A stretch of DNA of 24,618 nucleotides from NCBI GenBank assembly GCA_019649035.1, contig BMAT01008557.1, forward strand, positions 383,932-408,549, in the 5' to 3' direction. The stretch comes from Elysia marginata (Eukaryota; Mollusca; Gastropoda; Plakobranchidae). Each line of letters opens with the position of its first letter. Position 1 is the first letter of the stretch. Below the pieces are notes generated by a model, which was not told the DNA's origin, did not search any database, and saw only the letters and a list, made by a program, of their open reading frames with translations. Shown in pieces: positions 12,101-18,423 of this stretch. The position numbers and the translations under genes are program-made.

Positions 12101-15100
12101 GACAAAAAAAATGGAAAAGAAAGAAACTGCATCAACGATCCATGACGACCACAAACATTCTTGATCTTTATTGGTCGCCTTGGGCATGTTAGACTGTTTT
12201 TTGCATGCAAAGACGTAATCTCACATACTCTATGGGTCCTAAATATTATTAAGATAAACAGGAAATTACTGTACAGGGAATGAAAAAAAAATTGTAGCAG
12301 AAGGGTAAGATGAAAAAGATCATGGGTATTTATATTATTATCAGATTCTTTTGTCTCTCAGCCCAAGCAAGTTATAACTACTTTTTTTGATCATCTTTTG
12401 TTATGTTTTTATGTCTGATTTATACATGTTCCACTTGTGTTAATTAAATAACATGCCAAAATTATTTTTGTTGTTGTTTTATGTGGTCTCAATATTCATA
12501 AGAAATTTTGTATTAATATCTAGTAACTGACATTATTTTCAAAGTTAGACCCAATTTTTATATTGTAAGAATCAATGTTTGTTTAATTAACCAAGTTTTA
12601 TAGTCTTAAAGAAAGGTACCGTCAACAAGTTGTGTTTATATATATAAGGTGGAAGCCTCCAAAATCGTAATTTGAAGATATCAAAGTAAAATATTTTACC
12701 TCTCTGGCTTTGTTAATTAAAAATTCTTAAAATTCAGTTCCCTTAATTCAAAGTTTATATTGCAGCCTGTAGAAGGTTTTGCTCCCTCACCTTAGCAGTT
12801 TTACTTCTTCAAAACATGCAAGGCTTAAGACTCACTACACAAAGTTCATACCATAACTCACATGGAGATGTCTATAACCCAGGGAATCATTCTGTTTTTG
12901 TGTGTTCACAAGCGTGGGTGAGAGGGAAAGGTGAGAGAGGTGGCTAAATAAATAAATCTGATTTATATGTGTATTGTGCAAAGTTTTTCTTAATTCTCAA
13001 GAGATTTGAATCATGAGATTTCAAATCTACAGTGGAATCTGCGAGAAGTCAACTCGCTTGAAGTCAACTCTCGGTTAAAGTCAACACTTTGGAACGGTCC
13101 CGTTTTTTTCCTTCTTTATTTAAGTAACATTATTTCGCATTAATTTTTATCTAGTTCTCACACATTGTAATATGTTGCATCCCCCCCCCATAAAATTGGA
13201 TAAAGTCAACCTCGCTTAAAGTCAACACTTTTTTTTCGGTCCCGAGGTGTTGACTTTATCCGGATTCCACTAGCTTGCCTCAACAGCATGTTTACTTGTT
13301 TCTTCTTTATTCATCATTTAAAATAATTTTTTTTCAGCAAACTTAGAGAGCGAGTGACTCAACTTGACCTGGAAAACACAGCCTTAGCCAAAGCTGCAAG
13401 TCTCGGCCCCGAGAAGTCTGAAATTTCCGTTAAAGATGACAGTCTTGACGCAGATGAGATACTTGAAAAAATAATGCAGCTGAGAAAGCAACTCAAAACT
13501 GCTGTGGAAAAATCAGAGTCACCTATTACCTTGACTAGTGAGTAAAATTGGGTTTATTCTATCAAGCTCAGTCCCAGATGGTTTGCTTTCAAATATTGAA
13601 TAATAAGTCATTGTAAATGTTGAAACCAAATAAAATAAAGTACTTTTCTTTTTATTTTATACTTGCATTATTCGTGAATCTACTCAGAAATAATAATACT
13701 TTCTAGACAAACTAAAATCCTGGCAAACATGGTGGCAATGAAAATTAATATTTTTACCAGTTTAAGCTTGCCTTAATTCACTGCTCTGTATTATGGCTAT
13801 CCCTATAGATAATACAGCTGCAAATGAATAAGTTATTAAAATTTGTATTTTTCTTTATTGTTCAAGCCCTTTCAGAAACCAGTCAATTCATGTTGAAAAC
13901 AAGATTCTGAATGGGAAAGAAAAAGAGGATGGTTTTAAAGGCACAAATTTTATCATTCTTGATAAAGCCAGGGACTTGTTAGTTCTTTACTACTCAGATT
14001 TTTGGCAGGTTTGATAAAGCCAGGGATTTGCTAGCTCTTTACTTTTCATATTTTTGCCAGGTTTGATAGAGTCAGGAATTTGCTAGTTTTTTACTTTTCA
14101 TAATTTTGCCAAGTTTGATAAAGCCAGGGACTTGCTAGTTCTTTGCTTTTCATATTTTTGACAGGCTTGATAAAGCCAGGGATGTGTTAGTTCTTTACTA
14201 TTCATATCTTTGCCAGATTTTTTAAAGCCAGGGACTTGTTTGTTCTTTGCTATTCATATTTTTGCCAGGTTTGATATTTTATACATATTCTTTGTACAGG
14301 TATATTTGTGGAAGACCTTAACAGTGCTGATGAAGAGTCGCCACTGTGCAAACAGTATAAAGAAGAGCTGGAGAATGTCAAAGAAGAGTTTGAGAGGTAC
14401 AAGCTTCGAGCTCAGTCTGTTCTGAAAAACAAGAATAAGGTACAGTCCTCTTAGCGCTAATACAATTTTTTTTTGGTTCTCTACCTTCTAATTTTTTCTC
14501 CTTCAAGTTCTGCTCAATAAAGGAACTTTTTCTATGCATTTAAATTAGTATTTTTTATAGAAAAGATTTATTTAAAACCTAAAGATAAGTGGTACGATTT
14601 CACTGAATTTTACTGGTGCAGAAAAAATTTTAAAGATTTGTAATCATGTATAGGGGTTTGATAAGTAATGCATGCACAGAGCTATGAGACTAAAACTATG
14701 TCAACCTGGTTTTTTTTCAACTAGTAGAAATTGAAACAGTTTTACTGACGGGATGCTATTAACTTACAAAAATTTCCAAGTTTAAGTGTGTATTTTATCT
14801 CATCTCTTCCATTAGACGTTGTCAGGACACCCTACCTTCTTTTATTTCCTTGTATAGGTCTTATAAAAATCTTTCTTACCATAGGATAGAGTCTAGTAAC
14901 TTTTTTTGTTACATTTTGTTGGCAAACTTGTGGGTACTTTACAGAATTCTTTATTCATCCCATATGAGGAAATTAAAAGTGGCATGTGCCATCTGAAGAA
15001 AAAAAGCATCAAACTAAAAAAAGACATGTAAAGAATCACTGTCAGATATTACTAAAAATCTGAGATATAAGTATATACATGTATAAAGGATACCTAGGTA

Positions 15101-17276
15101 AAAATGAATTATTAAAGAAAACATGACTAAATGGATTTAATTTCCAGAGAACAGAATCTAGAGGCAGGTCCAGATAGCCTATATATTTACTAGACCATAC
15201 ATGTTGCAGAAATTTAGATCTACATCTAGATTAGTTTTTGTTGAGTGACCTTATCTAGATCTATTTAGTATCCTCTAGATTGCTATTTCTCTAGATATCA
15301 ATGATAGTTGTTGTGATCAAGGGCATCTAATCCATTCTAAATCCAAAACTTTTCATCAAGCCAAAAAGGGCCTTTCTTTAGGCGACTTGGCATCCCTAAA
15401 TGATAAGTTTTTTAAAATGCAGATATAGAATTATAAAGTTAAGTAAAATTTTTGGGCAAAGCAAAAATACTTTATTATTATATTAAGAAAGCCTTATGAG
15501 ACAGCTGTTTTAGTGACCTAGATCTAGTTCATATTGGTATGCCACAAATAATCTATACAGCTAGAATTCATAATATAAAAATTTGTTTTGCAGAGTAAGC
15601 AAAGTATTTTTCTTTGCATGGGTTTCTAAAGATGTTTTTTTTTTATCTTCAAAAGGATTCCGGTCCATCCAAAGAGACAGAGCTCCTTAAAACACAAGTG
15701 TCAGAACTCCGAGACAAACTACGCATGGCAAACTTCCACCACAGGGAGGAGTGTGATGAGCTGCAATCCAAGGTAACATTTGGGAGAAAACAAAGACAAG
15801 ATGATGGAGCAAGAAAAGTTTATCCTTATTTTAAATATTTAAAAATTTTCTGGCCAAAACTCTTAAAAATCTCAGCTATAGTTCAGTGTTGAAGCTCATT
15901 AGTTGGAGAAGTATCTGATATCACACCATATATATGGAGTCCATACAATTCAAACCTTGATAATGTGCATATTTGCTTAAATTAAACTGTATCCAGGTTA
16001 CCTATTTTGTCCTTTTTATGTAATGTTTACTGATGATTTGATTTTTGGACAATTCAAAGTTAAATTTTGTTCCCATGGGGGTCTGAAATATCCAAAACTG
16101 GGCTCTATTAATGAGTACAAAAATGTCACACCACCCAGGCATAAAAAGATTTTGTGAATTAAAAACTTACATTTTAGTGTTTTGACAAGTGCAACATTTT
16201 TACAGACTAATGGCGGAAAACCCAAAATGGCCAATATTGACCCTCACCTTAAAATATTTTTACCTTCACTAAGCCTTAACTTTATGCGTACCTAAAAGAA
16301 TCAATGGTTTTTATCTAATAGTGATAGAATTCTATTTATTGCAGGAATATTGCTGTAGAAATTGTAAAAGTTTTAGGTCCTTTGATTCTGTACAGAATGA
16401 AACAAATGCCATTTAAGCAGACATACACAGAGTTTGATAAAATCAGTTAACGGACACTTTCTTGTTCTTTCTTCCTTGCATGCCGTCTTCAAAATTAAGG
16501 TGGACAACCTCAGCAAAGCTTTACTGGCTCAGGAAGAAAAGTTCAAGGGTGACTTTAACGCACTCAAAGCAGACCACCGAAGCGAGATTGGTGAGCTAGA
16601 GTTAGAAGCTAAAAAGCAAAGGGAAAGAACCGTTTCAATGCTTGCCGAAAAAGACATGGAAATTCAAAGGCTAAGAGCCCTAACTGGTCAGATTGCAAGT
16701 GGAAGCGGTGCTGGGGGATATGACTCCTATTTGGCCTCCAGTTATAGATCAACTTTTAGTAATGATCCTGGTGTTGGAGACAGTGGCTATTCTTACCGCC
16801 CCTCTGGAAGAACCAGTACTGGTGCTGAGGCAGAAGGTGGTACTTGTGACGAGGAGGCTGAGGCTGTAACAAAGCTCCTTGACTTACCGAAAGGTGTCCA
16901 AAACGAGGCTGCATTCCTGCACTTTGCCCAGGAACGCGGCAGGATGGAAGTGGCCATGGCGGCGCTGAGGAAGCAGAAGCGAGAGCTGGAGTCTGCGCAC
17001 AGAGACCTGCAGCTCTCAACTTCCCACAGAGAGGAGCAACTGAAGGAAGAGGTTCAGGTTCTCACCGAGCGTTTTGCTGAGACGGAGAGGCATATGAGCC
17101 GCGAGGGTGCTAATGTGGAGTACCTCAAGAATGTCTTGCTGCAGTTCCTAACGTCTGCAGATGCTGAAGGGAAAAGATCAATGCTGAAGGCCCTTATGAC
17201 CATCTTGCAGTTCAGCCCAAGGGAGAGACAAAAAGTTGAGTTTGCCCATAGTAAGGGAGGTTGGTGGGGTTCTTGA
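3023..17276 (+). CDS. GCC1: GRIP and coiled-coil domain protein 1 (golgin GCC88), 11 coding exons
   Basis: The coding sequence joins 3023-3107, 4229-4431, 6922-7047, 7512-7601, 8558-8686, 9891-10082, 11472-11653, 13338-13537, 14300-14439, 15656-15772 and 16500-17276. That is 2241 nt and 746 residues; human GCC1 is about 775. Every intron is GT-AG and the frame closes at all junctions. Residue blocks shared with vertebrate GCC88 include LRDVVAAYKS then KEKEALEAS (near 28-46), DHALMLRELQ (186-195), QLDLEN (344-349), EEFERYKLRAQSVLK (431-445) and a C-terminal GRIP domain (about 690-740) with EYLKNV (Tyr696) and ILQFSP. The middle is heptad-rich coiled coil with Ser-rich linkers in exons 2 and 11. 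In the known family, the GRIP domain docks on Arl1-GTP at the trans-Golgi and the coiled coil tethers endosome-derived carriers. GCC2 and golgin-97/245 fit less well because the N-terminal block and WW tail follow GCC1. Exon edges are hand-called. Confidence 0.93.
3108..4228 (+). other. Intron 1
   Basis: This intron of 1121 bp runs from GTGAGA to TTTCAG. It carries a degraded pogo/Tigger-like MITE at 3198-3370. Nothing else is recognisable in the remaining 850 bp. Confidence 0.88.
3198..3370. mobile_element. Pogo/Tigger-like MITE, degraded copy 1
   Basis: It starts CAGTGAAATCC after a TA dinucleotide and ends GGATTCCAC. Inside are repeated words of the type CTTAAAGTCAAC, followed by TTTTTTCGGTCCTGAGG and then GTTGACTTTATC. 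The same arrangement occurs at 13030-13270. CAGTGGAA-type ends next to TA are typical of pogo/Tigger elements of the Tc1/mariner superfamily. It is noncoding. Confidence 0.65.
4229..4431 (+). CDS. GCC1: GCC1 coding exon 2 (residues 29-96)
   Basis: The acceptor is ACTTTCAG|AT, completing the Asp codon split with exon 1. The exon encodes DVVAAYKSVVKEKEALEAS, a block nearly identical to vertebrate GCC88, then a Ser/Glu-rich, probably disordered linker. The donor AAAAAG|GTTGTA is weak but is the one that keeps frame with exon 3. The better-looking GTGTGA at 4418 would lead to a stop in exon 3. Confidence 0.9.
4746..4889. repeat. 11-bp inverted repeat pair
   Basis: AAGTTAAGGCC (4746-4756) is matched exactly by GGCCTTAACTT (4879-4889). 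The arms lie about 120 bp apart, just left of the Tc1-like element. They could be the remnant ends of an older small transposon; similarity outside the arms is not convincing. Confidence 0.45.
4978..5005. repeat. Left terminal inverted repeat of the Tc1-like element
   Basis: Begins TACTCTGTTGCATT and ends AAGTATACACT. It pairs with 6456-6483 with a single mismatch at position 15. Confidence 0.92.
5173..5190. repeat. Hairpin at the transposase stop codon
   Basis: ACACGCT and AGCGTGT form a perfect 7-bp stem with a four-base loop. The transposase TGA (minus strand, 5179-5181) lies at the loop edge. Confidence 0.5.
5179..6186 (-). pseudogene. Tc1-like transposase, frameshifted and lacking the first catalytic Asp
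   Basis: The ATG is at 6184-6186 on the minus strand and the stop at 5179-5181, about 335 codons if uninterrupted, the usual Tc1 length. The N-terminus (MPRLRENEQNQLIG, then GVSVSTVAHHFNVTRRTV) is a paired-like helix-turn-helix DNA-binding region. The catalytic part has FSHESKF, GGGSVMVWGG, MQDNAPAH and DLNPIEHLW. Two reading-frame breaks are visible: one between the DNA-binding region and the basic linker (around 6015-6045) and one near 5523, where a single base appears to be missing. The residue that is normally the first catalytic Asp is His (codon at 5742-5744). The second Asp (QDN) and the Glu (PIEH) remain, with 35 residues between them. The copy cannot make active enzyme. Confidence 0.9.
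6456..6483. repeat. Right terminal inverted repeat of the Tc1-like element
   Basis: Ends AATGCAACAGAGTA next to TA at 6484-6485. It is the reverse complement of 4978-5005 except for one base. Confidence 0.92.
6641..6674. repeat. Short hairpin in intron 2
   Basis: AACCTCT and AGAGGTT form a 7-bp outer stem, with further partial pairing inside (CAA with TTG). Probably fortuitous; no processing signal is evident. Confidence 0.35.
6922..7047 (+). CDS. GCC1: GCC1 coding exon 3 (residues 97-138)
   Basis: This exon is 42 codons in phase 0 at both ends. The acceptor is AACAAAG and the donor AGG|GTATAC. It encodes coiled coil including SLTTLSQEKSKLEASF, which parallels human SLATVTQEKSRMEASY. Confidence 0.9.
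7048..7511 (+). other. Intron 3
   Basis: 464 bp, GTATAC to TTGAAG. It contains C-rich and T-rich homopolymer runs (near 7340-7365 and 7413-7425). Nothing else is recognised. Confidence 0.85.
7512..7601 (+). CDS. GCC1: GCC1 coding exon 4 (residues 139-168)
   Basis: Thirty codons in phase 0 with a consensus donor (GAT|GTGAGT). The product is highly charged coiled coil beginning HELEEVQTKLSEERK and ending EKQISD. It is part of the first long coiled-coil segment. Confidence 0.88.
7602..8557 (+). other. Intron 4
   Basis: 956 bp, GTGAGT to CTATAG. AT-rich; I see no repeat, element or gene in it. Confidence 0.85.
8558..8686 (+). CDS. GCC1: GCC1 coding exon 5 (residues 169-211)
   Basis: Forty-three codons, phase 0 at both ends, acceptor TTCTATAG and donor CAG|GTACTT. 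It contains TDHALMLRELQ, identical to vertebrate GCC88 over ten residues (DHALMLRELQ), which makes this one of the best family markers in the protein. Confidence 0.93.
8687..9890 (+). other. Intron 5
   Basis: 1204 bp, GTACTT to GTATAG. AT-rich. Its only notable detail is a 7-bp palindrome CATGTAC/GTACATG at 9236-9252. No mobile element or gene recognised. Confidence 0.83.
9891..10082 (+). CDS. GCC1: GCC1 coding exon 6 (residues 212-275)
   Basis: Sixty-four codons, phase 0, acceptor CTGTATAG and donor AAG|GTAGGC. It encodes a coiled coil (QQIQQLQEELRKVRDRL) broken by short Pro/Ser-containing linkers, as in the family. Base composition is clearly richer in G and C than the flanking introns. 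Confidence 0.9.
10083..11471 (+). other. Intron 6
   Basis: 1389 bp, GTAGGC to TTTTAG. It holds a minus-strand tRNA-derived SINE at about 10845-11092. The remainder is AT-rich without further features. Confidence 0.85.
10845..11092 (-). mobile_element. tRNA-derived SINE (antisense in intron 6)
   Basis: Read on the minus strand, a tRNA-like head starts near 11092. It has an A-box-like GGCGCAATGCG (about 11068-11078) and a B-box GGTTAAATCCC (11018-11028), one change from the GGTTCRAATCC type and about 40 bp downstream, as for a pol III internal promoter. A tRNA-unrelated body follows with an oddly GC-richer composition than the intron. The 71-codon open frame here (10908-11123, plus strand) is a by-product of the SINE. 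The 3' end is uncertain, and no target duplication was identified. Confidence 0.65.
11472..11653 (+). CDS. GCC1: GCC1 coding exon 7 (residues 276-335)
   Basis: Sixty codons plus two bases. The acceptor is CTCTTTTAG and the donor TTAAG|GTGTGC, phase 2. It encodes coiled coil ending LSELSQVVGNYERTKFQDQ, which parallels human ISEVSELLGTYEKAKQKDQ. Confidence 0.92.
11793..12197. mobile_element. Degraded pogo-like relic with GACCAC words
   Basis: The left end GTCGAACTTGCC (from 11798) resembles the right end read in reverse, GTCTAACATGCC, at 10 of 12 bases. Between them are recurring words such as GTGACCACC, GGTGACCAT, GCGACCATC, GTAACCACT and GACGACCAC. This pattern of short words repeated at both ends is seen in pogo/Tigger-type MITEs of invertebrates. 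Too eroded to set exact borders. Confidence 0.45.
13030..13270. mobile_element. Pogo/Tigger-like MITE, copy 2
   Basis: It starts CAGTGGAATC after TA (13028-13029) and ends GGATTCCAC before TA (13271-13272). Each end carries reiterated words close to TTAAAGTCAAC, as GAAGTCAACTCGCTT, GTTAAAGTCAAC, then CTTAAAGTCAAC and finally GTTGACTTTATCC. A TTTTTTTTCGGTCCCGAGG block lies before the right end, as in copy 1 in intron 1. The element is 241 bp and noncoding. Confidence 0.72.
13338..13537 (+). CDS. GCC1: GCC1 coding exon 8 (residues 336-402)
   Basis: The acceptor is TTTTTTTCAG, completing the Ser codon begun in exon 7. The donor is ACTA|GTGAGT, phase 1. It encodes KLRERVTQLDLENTALAKAAS, matching human KLKERILQLDLENKTLALAAS closely, then a short linker and another coiled coil (EILEKIMQLRKQLKTA). 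Confidence 0.93.
13538..14299 (+). other. Intron 8
   Basis: 762 bp, GTGAGT to TGTACAG. Its last 40% is a 52-bp tandem repeat array (13961-14272) that ends 27 bp before the acceptor. Confidence 0.88.
13961..14272 (+). repeat. Six-copy 52-bp minisatellite
   Basis: The word GATAAAGCC or its variants starts at 13961, 14013, 14065, 14117, 14169 and 14221, exactly 52 bp apart, and a seventh GATA at 14273 opens a truncated copy. Each unit reads GATAAAGCCAGGGA, then CTTGCTAGTTCTTTAC, then a T-rich run ending in TTTTTGCCAG. Copies differ by several substitutions but no length changes. There are no spacers, so this is a direct tandem array and not a CRISPR. Confidence 0.93.
14300..14439 (+). CDS. GCC1: GCC1 coding exon 9 (residues 403-449)
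   Basis: The acceptor is TTGTACAG|GT, completing a Ser codon. The donor is AAG|GTACAG, phase 0. It encodes an acidic linker then KEEFERYKLRAQSVLKNKN, the most conserved internal block of the GCC88 family (human KEEFERYKMRAQVVLKSKN). Confidence 0.94.
14440..15655 (+). other. Intron 9
   Basis: 1216 bp, GTACAG to CAAAAG. It contains a cluster of CTAGATCT-like palindromic words between about 15215 and 15530. No mobile element borders or gene signals recognised. Confidence 0.84.
15656..15772 (+). CDS. GCC1: GCC1 coding exon 10 (residues 450-488)
   Basis: Thirty-nine codons, phase 0, acceptor TTCAAAAG and donor AAG|GTAACA. It encodes a coiled coil (ETELLKTQVSELRDKLRMA, then HHREECDELQSK) parallel to the human segment around KYISLRLSCEELEHQ. 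Confidence 0.88.
15773..16499 (+). other. Intron 10
   Basis: 727 bp, GTAACA to AATTAAG, with a TTCTTTCTTCC tract about 25 bp before the acceptor. An open frame continues from intron sequence at 16434 into exon 11, but its 22 extra residues are hydrophobic and unlike the family, so the acceptor at 16499 is preferred. Confidence 0.83.
16500..17276 (+). CDS. GCC1: GCC1 coding exon 11 (residues 489-746) with GRIP domain
   Basis: The last coding exon encodes coiled coil (VDNLSKALLAQEEKF, then REISE-like and KQRERTVSMLAEKDMEIQRL regions), a Gly/Ser/Tyr-rich linker (about 555-600), a conserved NEAAFLHFAQ...LRKQKRELE block (from 623), and the GRIP domain (about 690-740). The GRIP domain has ANVEYLKNVLLQFL with Tyr696 (codon 17121-17123), the residue that contacts Arl1 in known structures, then LMTILQFSPRERQ. 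A WW near the end (743-744) matches the WW of human GCC1. The stop is TGA at 17274-17276. Confidence 0.94.
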   Translation: MDNLSKALLAQEEKFKGDFNALKADHRSEIGELELEAKKQRERTVSMLAEKDMEIQRLRALTGQIASGSGAGGYDSYLASSYRSTFSNDPGVGDSGYSYRPSGRTSTGAEAEGGTCDEEAEAVTKLLDLPKGVQNEAAFLHFAQERGRMEVAMAALRKQKRELESAHRDLQLSTSHREEQLKEEVQVLTERFAETERHMSREGANVEYLKNVLLQFLTSADAEGKRSMLKALMTILQFSPRERQKVEFAHSKGGWWGS

Positions 17277-17452
17277 TGATGGTTCTGTCTTAGGTTAGAT
17301 CTATTTGGGTTTTAAAGAAAATAGAAGGCAGAAAAGATGGTTAGTAGAAAATGCAAATTGAGCAGTGTGGGGTCAGCCACCTTTATTCTTTTCTGTTTTT
17401 ATTTTTGTTGTTGTCTGTATAATTCGAGATACTAAGAAAAAATGCATTAGTC

Positions 17453-17458
17453 AATAAA
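17453..17458 (+). terminator. Proximal AATAAA poly(A) signal candidate
   Basis: AATAAA lies 177 bases after the stop codon, the first hexamer on the sense strand after GCC1. The downstream GT-rich element is weak. Confidence 0.4.
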
Positions 17459-18364
17459 ATAGATTATGTACATTACTAAATCATAACTGTAGGCTAGCAG
17501 TAGTGAGTGAACTTTGGCACTGCCAGTTTCCCTTCCTATAAACCCTTTTAATCTCTGTCTGTAAAGGTCATAGGAATAATAGGCCGAAATTTACTCCTTC
17601 TCCAATACCACTACCTAGGATTGTTTCTTTCCAGTTTTATTTTATCAAAATAGTAAAATTAGTCACTACAGATAATATATAAAACTAAGATGGTAATAGA
17701 CTATTAGTTAAGAGGTGTATACCACAAACATAAACCTTGTTTTGGTCATGCAGCAGTTTTAGTACAAAGTATTGAATTATTTAGGTGCATATTTTTTCCC
17801 TTACAAGTACTTAGTTTGAAAGCCAAACGGATGTCTGGACTTTTTATTGTAAAATGTTTACGTTTCTATTCATGGTGTACTGTTTAGGAAGTTTTTGTGA
17901 CCCAAAAAGTAAGAATTACTGTAAACGTTTATCACAACCATTTCTTTATGAAATTTCTCAAGTGCCTAAAAAATTTGGTTTTGACAAAAGAAAACAACTT
18001 TTAAAAGTAGATTTTATTGTCTTTTCAAAATTTTAATCAACAGTATGATAACTTGAAACAGTTTTAACCATTTTTGCATGTTGGGAATATCAGAAAAATG
18101 CAAGGTTCAAAACATTAACACCCTTATATTGTTATAATGTGGACTTTGGAGTGTCTGATTGATTTTGACTGCTTGCAAAATATTTAAATGTTTCTTTTTT
18201 ATGAATTGATTTGTCAACATTTTTTTTCATTAATTTCGTGTAAAGAGTTTTATTGTTGCTTAACTTCATTCATATTTTACTTTGGTTGTTGTGCAATATC
18301 CATTTTTTTTGCTTTTGTTTTTGCGTAAACATGATGGTATGACTGAACCGAATGATGAATTAAT

Positions 18365-18372
18365 TGTAAATA
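18365..18372 (+). promoter_or_regulatory. Pumilio-type TGTAAATA site 1
   Basis: Matches the conserved PUF-protein consensus TGTANATA exactly. It lies 46 bases before the AATAAA at 18418. Function is inference. Confidence 0.35.
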
Positions 18373-18417
18373 ATATAAAGCGGATGCTTTATTGAAACTC
18401 TTTTAAAAATTTATATC

Positions 18418-18423
18418 AATAAA
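18418..18423 (+). terminator. Second AATAAA poly(A) signal candidate
   Basis: TCAATAAAAATTTTCCATGTGT: the hexamer is followed by a TGTGTT stretch about 15 bases downstream, a plausible cleavage context. Confidence 0.45.

Larger units (their letters stand above)
11654..13337 (+). other. Intron 7
   Basis: 1684 bp, GTGTGC to TTTCAG. It contains a pogo-like relic with GACCAC words (about 11793-12197) and the better preserved Tigger-like MITE (13030-13270). From 12200 to 13030 it is AT-rich and featureless. Confidence 0.85.

Noticed and set aside
13961-14272. Regularly spaced repeats that might suggest a CRISPR array
   Set aside because: Units are contiguous with no unique spacers, and the host is a eukaryote; this is a minisatellite.
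16434-16499. Alternative GCC1 start or extension at 16434
   Set aside because: The 22 residues are hydrophobic and unlike the family; the AAG acceptor at 16499 restores a coiled coil that continues exon 10.
16756-17019. Minus-strand open frame of 87 codons
   Set aside because: It is antisense to GCC1 exon 11, where biased codon use keeps the opposite frame open; no motif.
17854-18036. 60-codon frame after the GCC1 stop
   Set aside because: Composition is that of AT-rich noncoding DNA, no start context or homologue recognised, and it lies in the probable 3' UTR.
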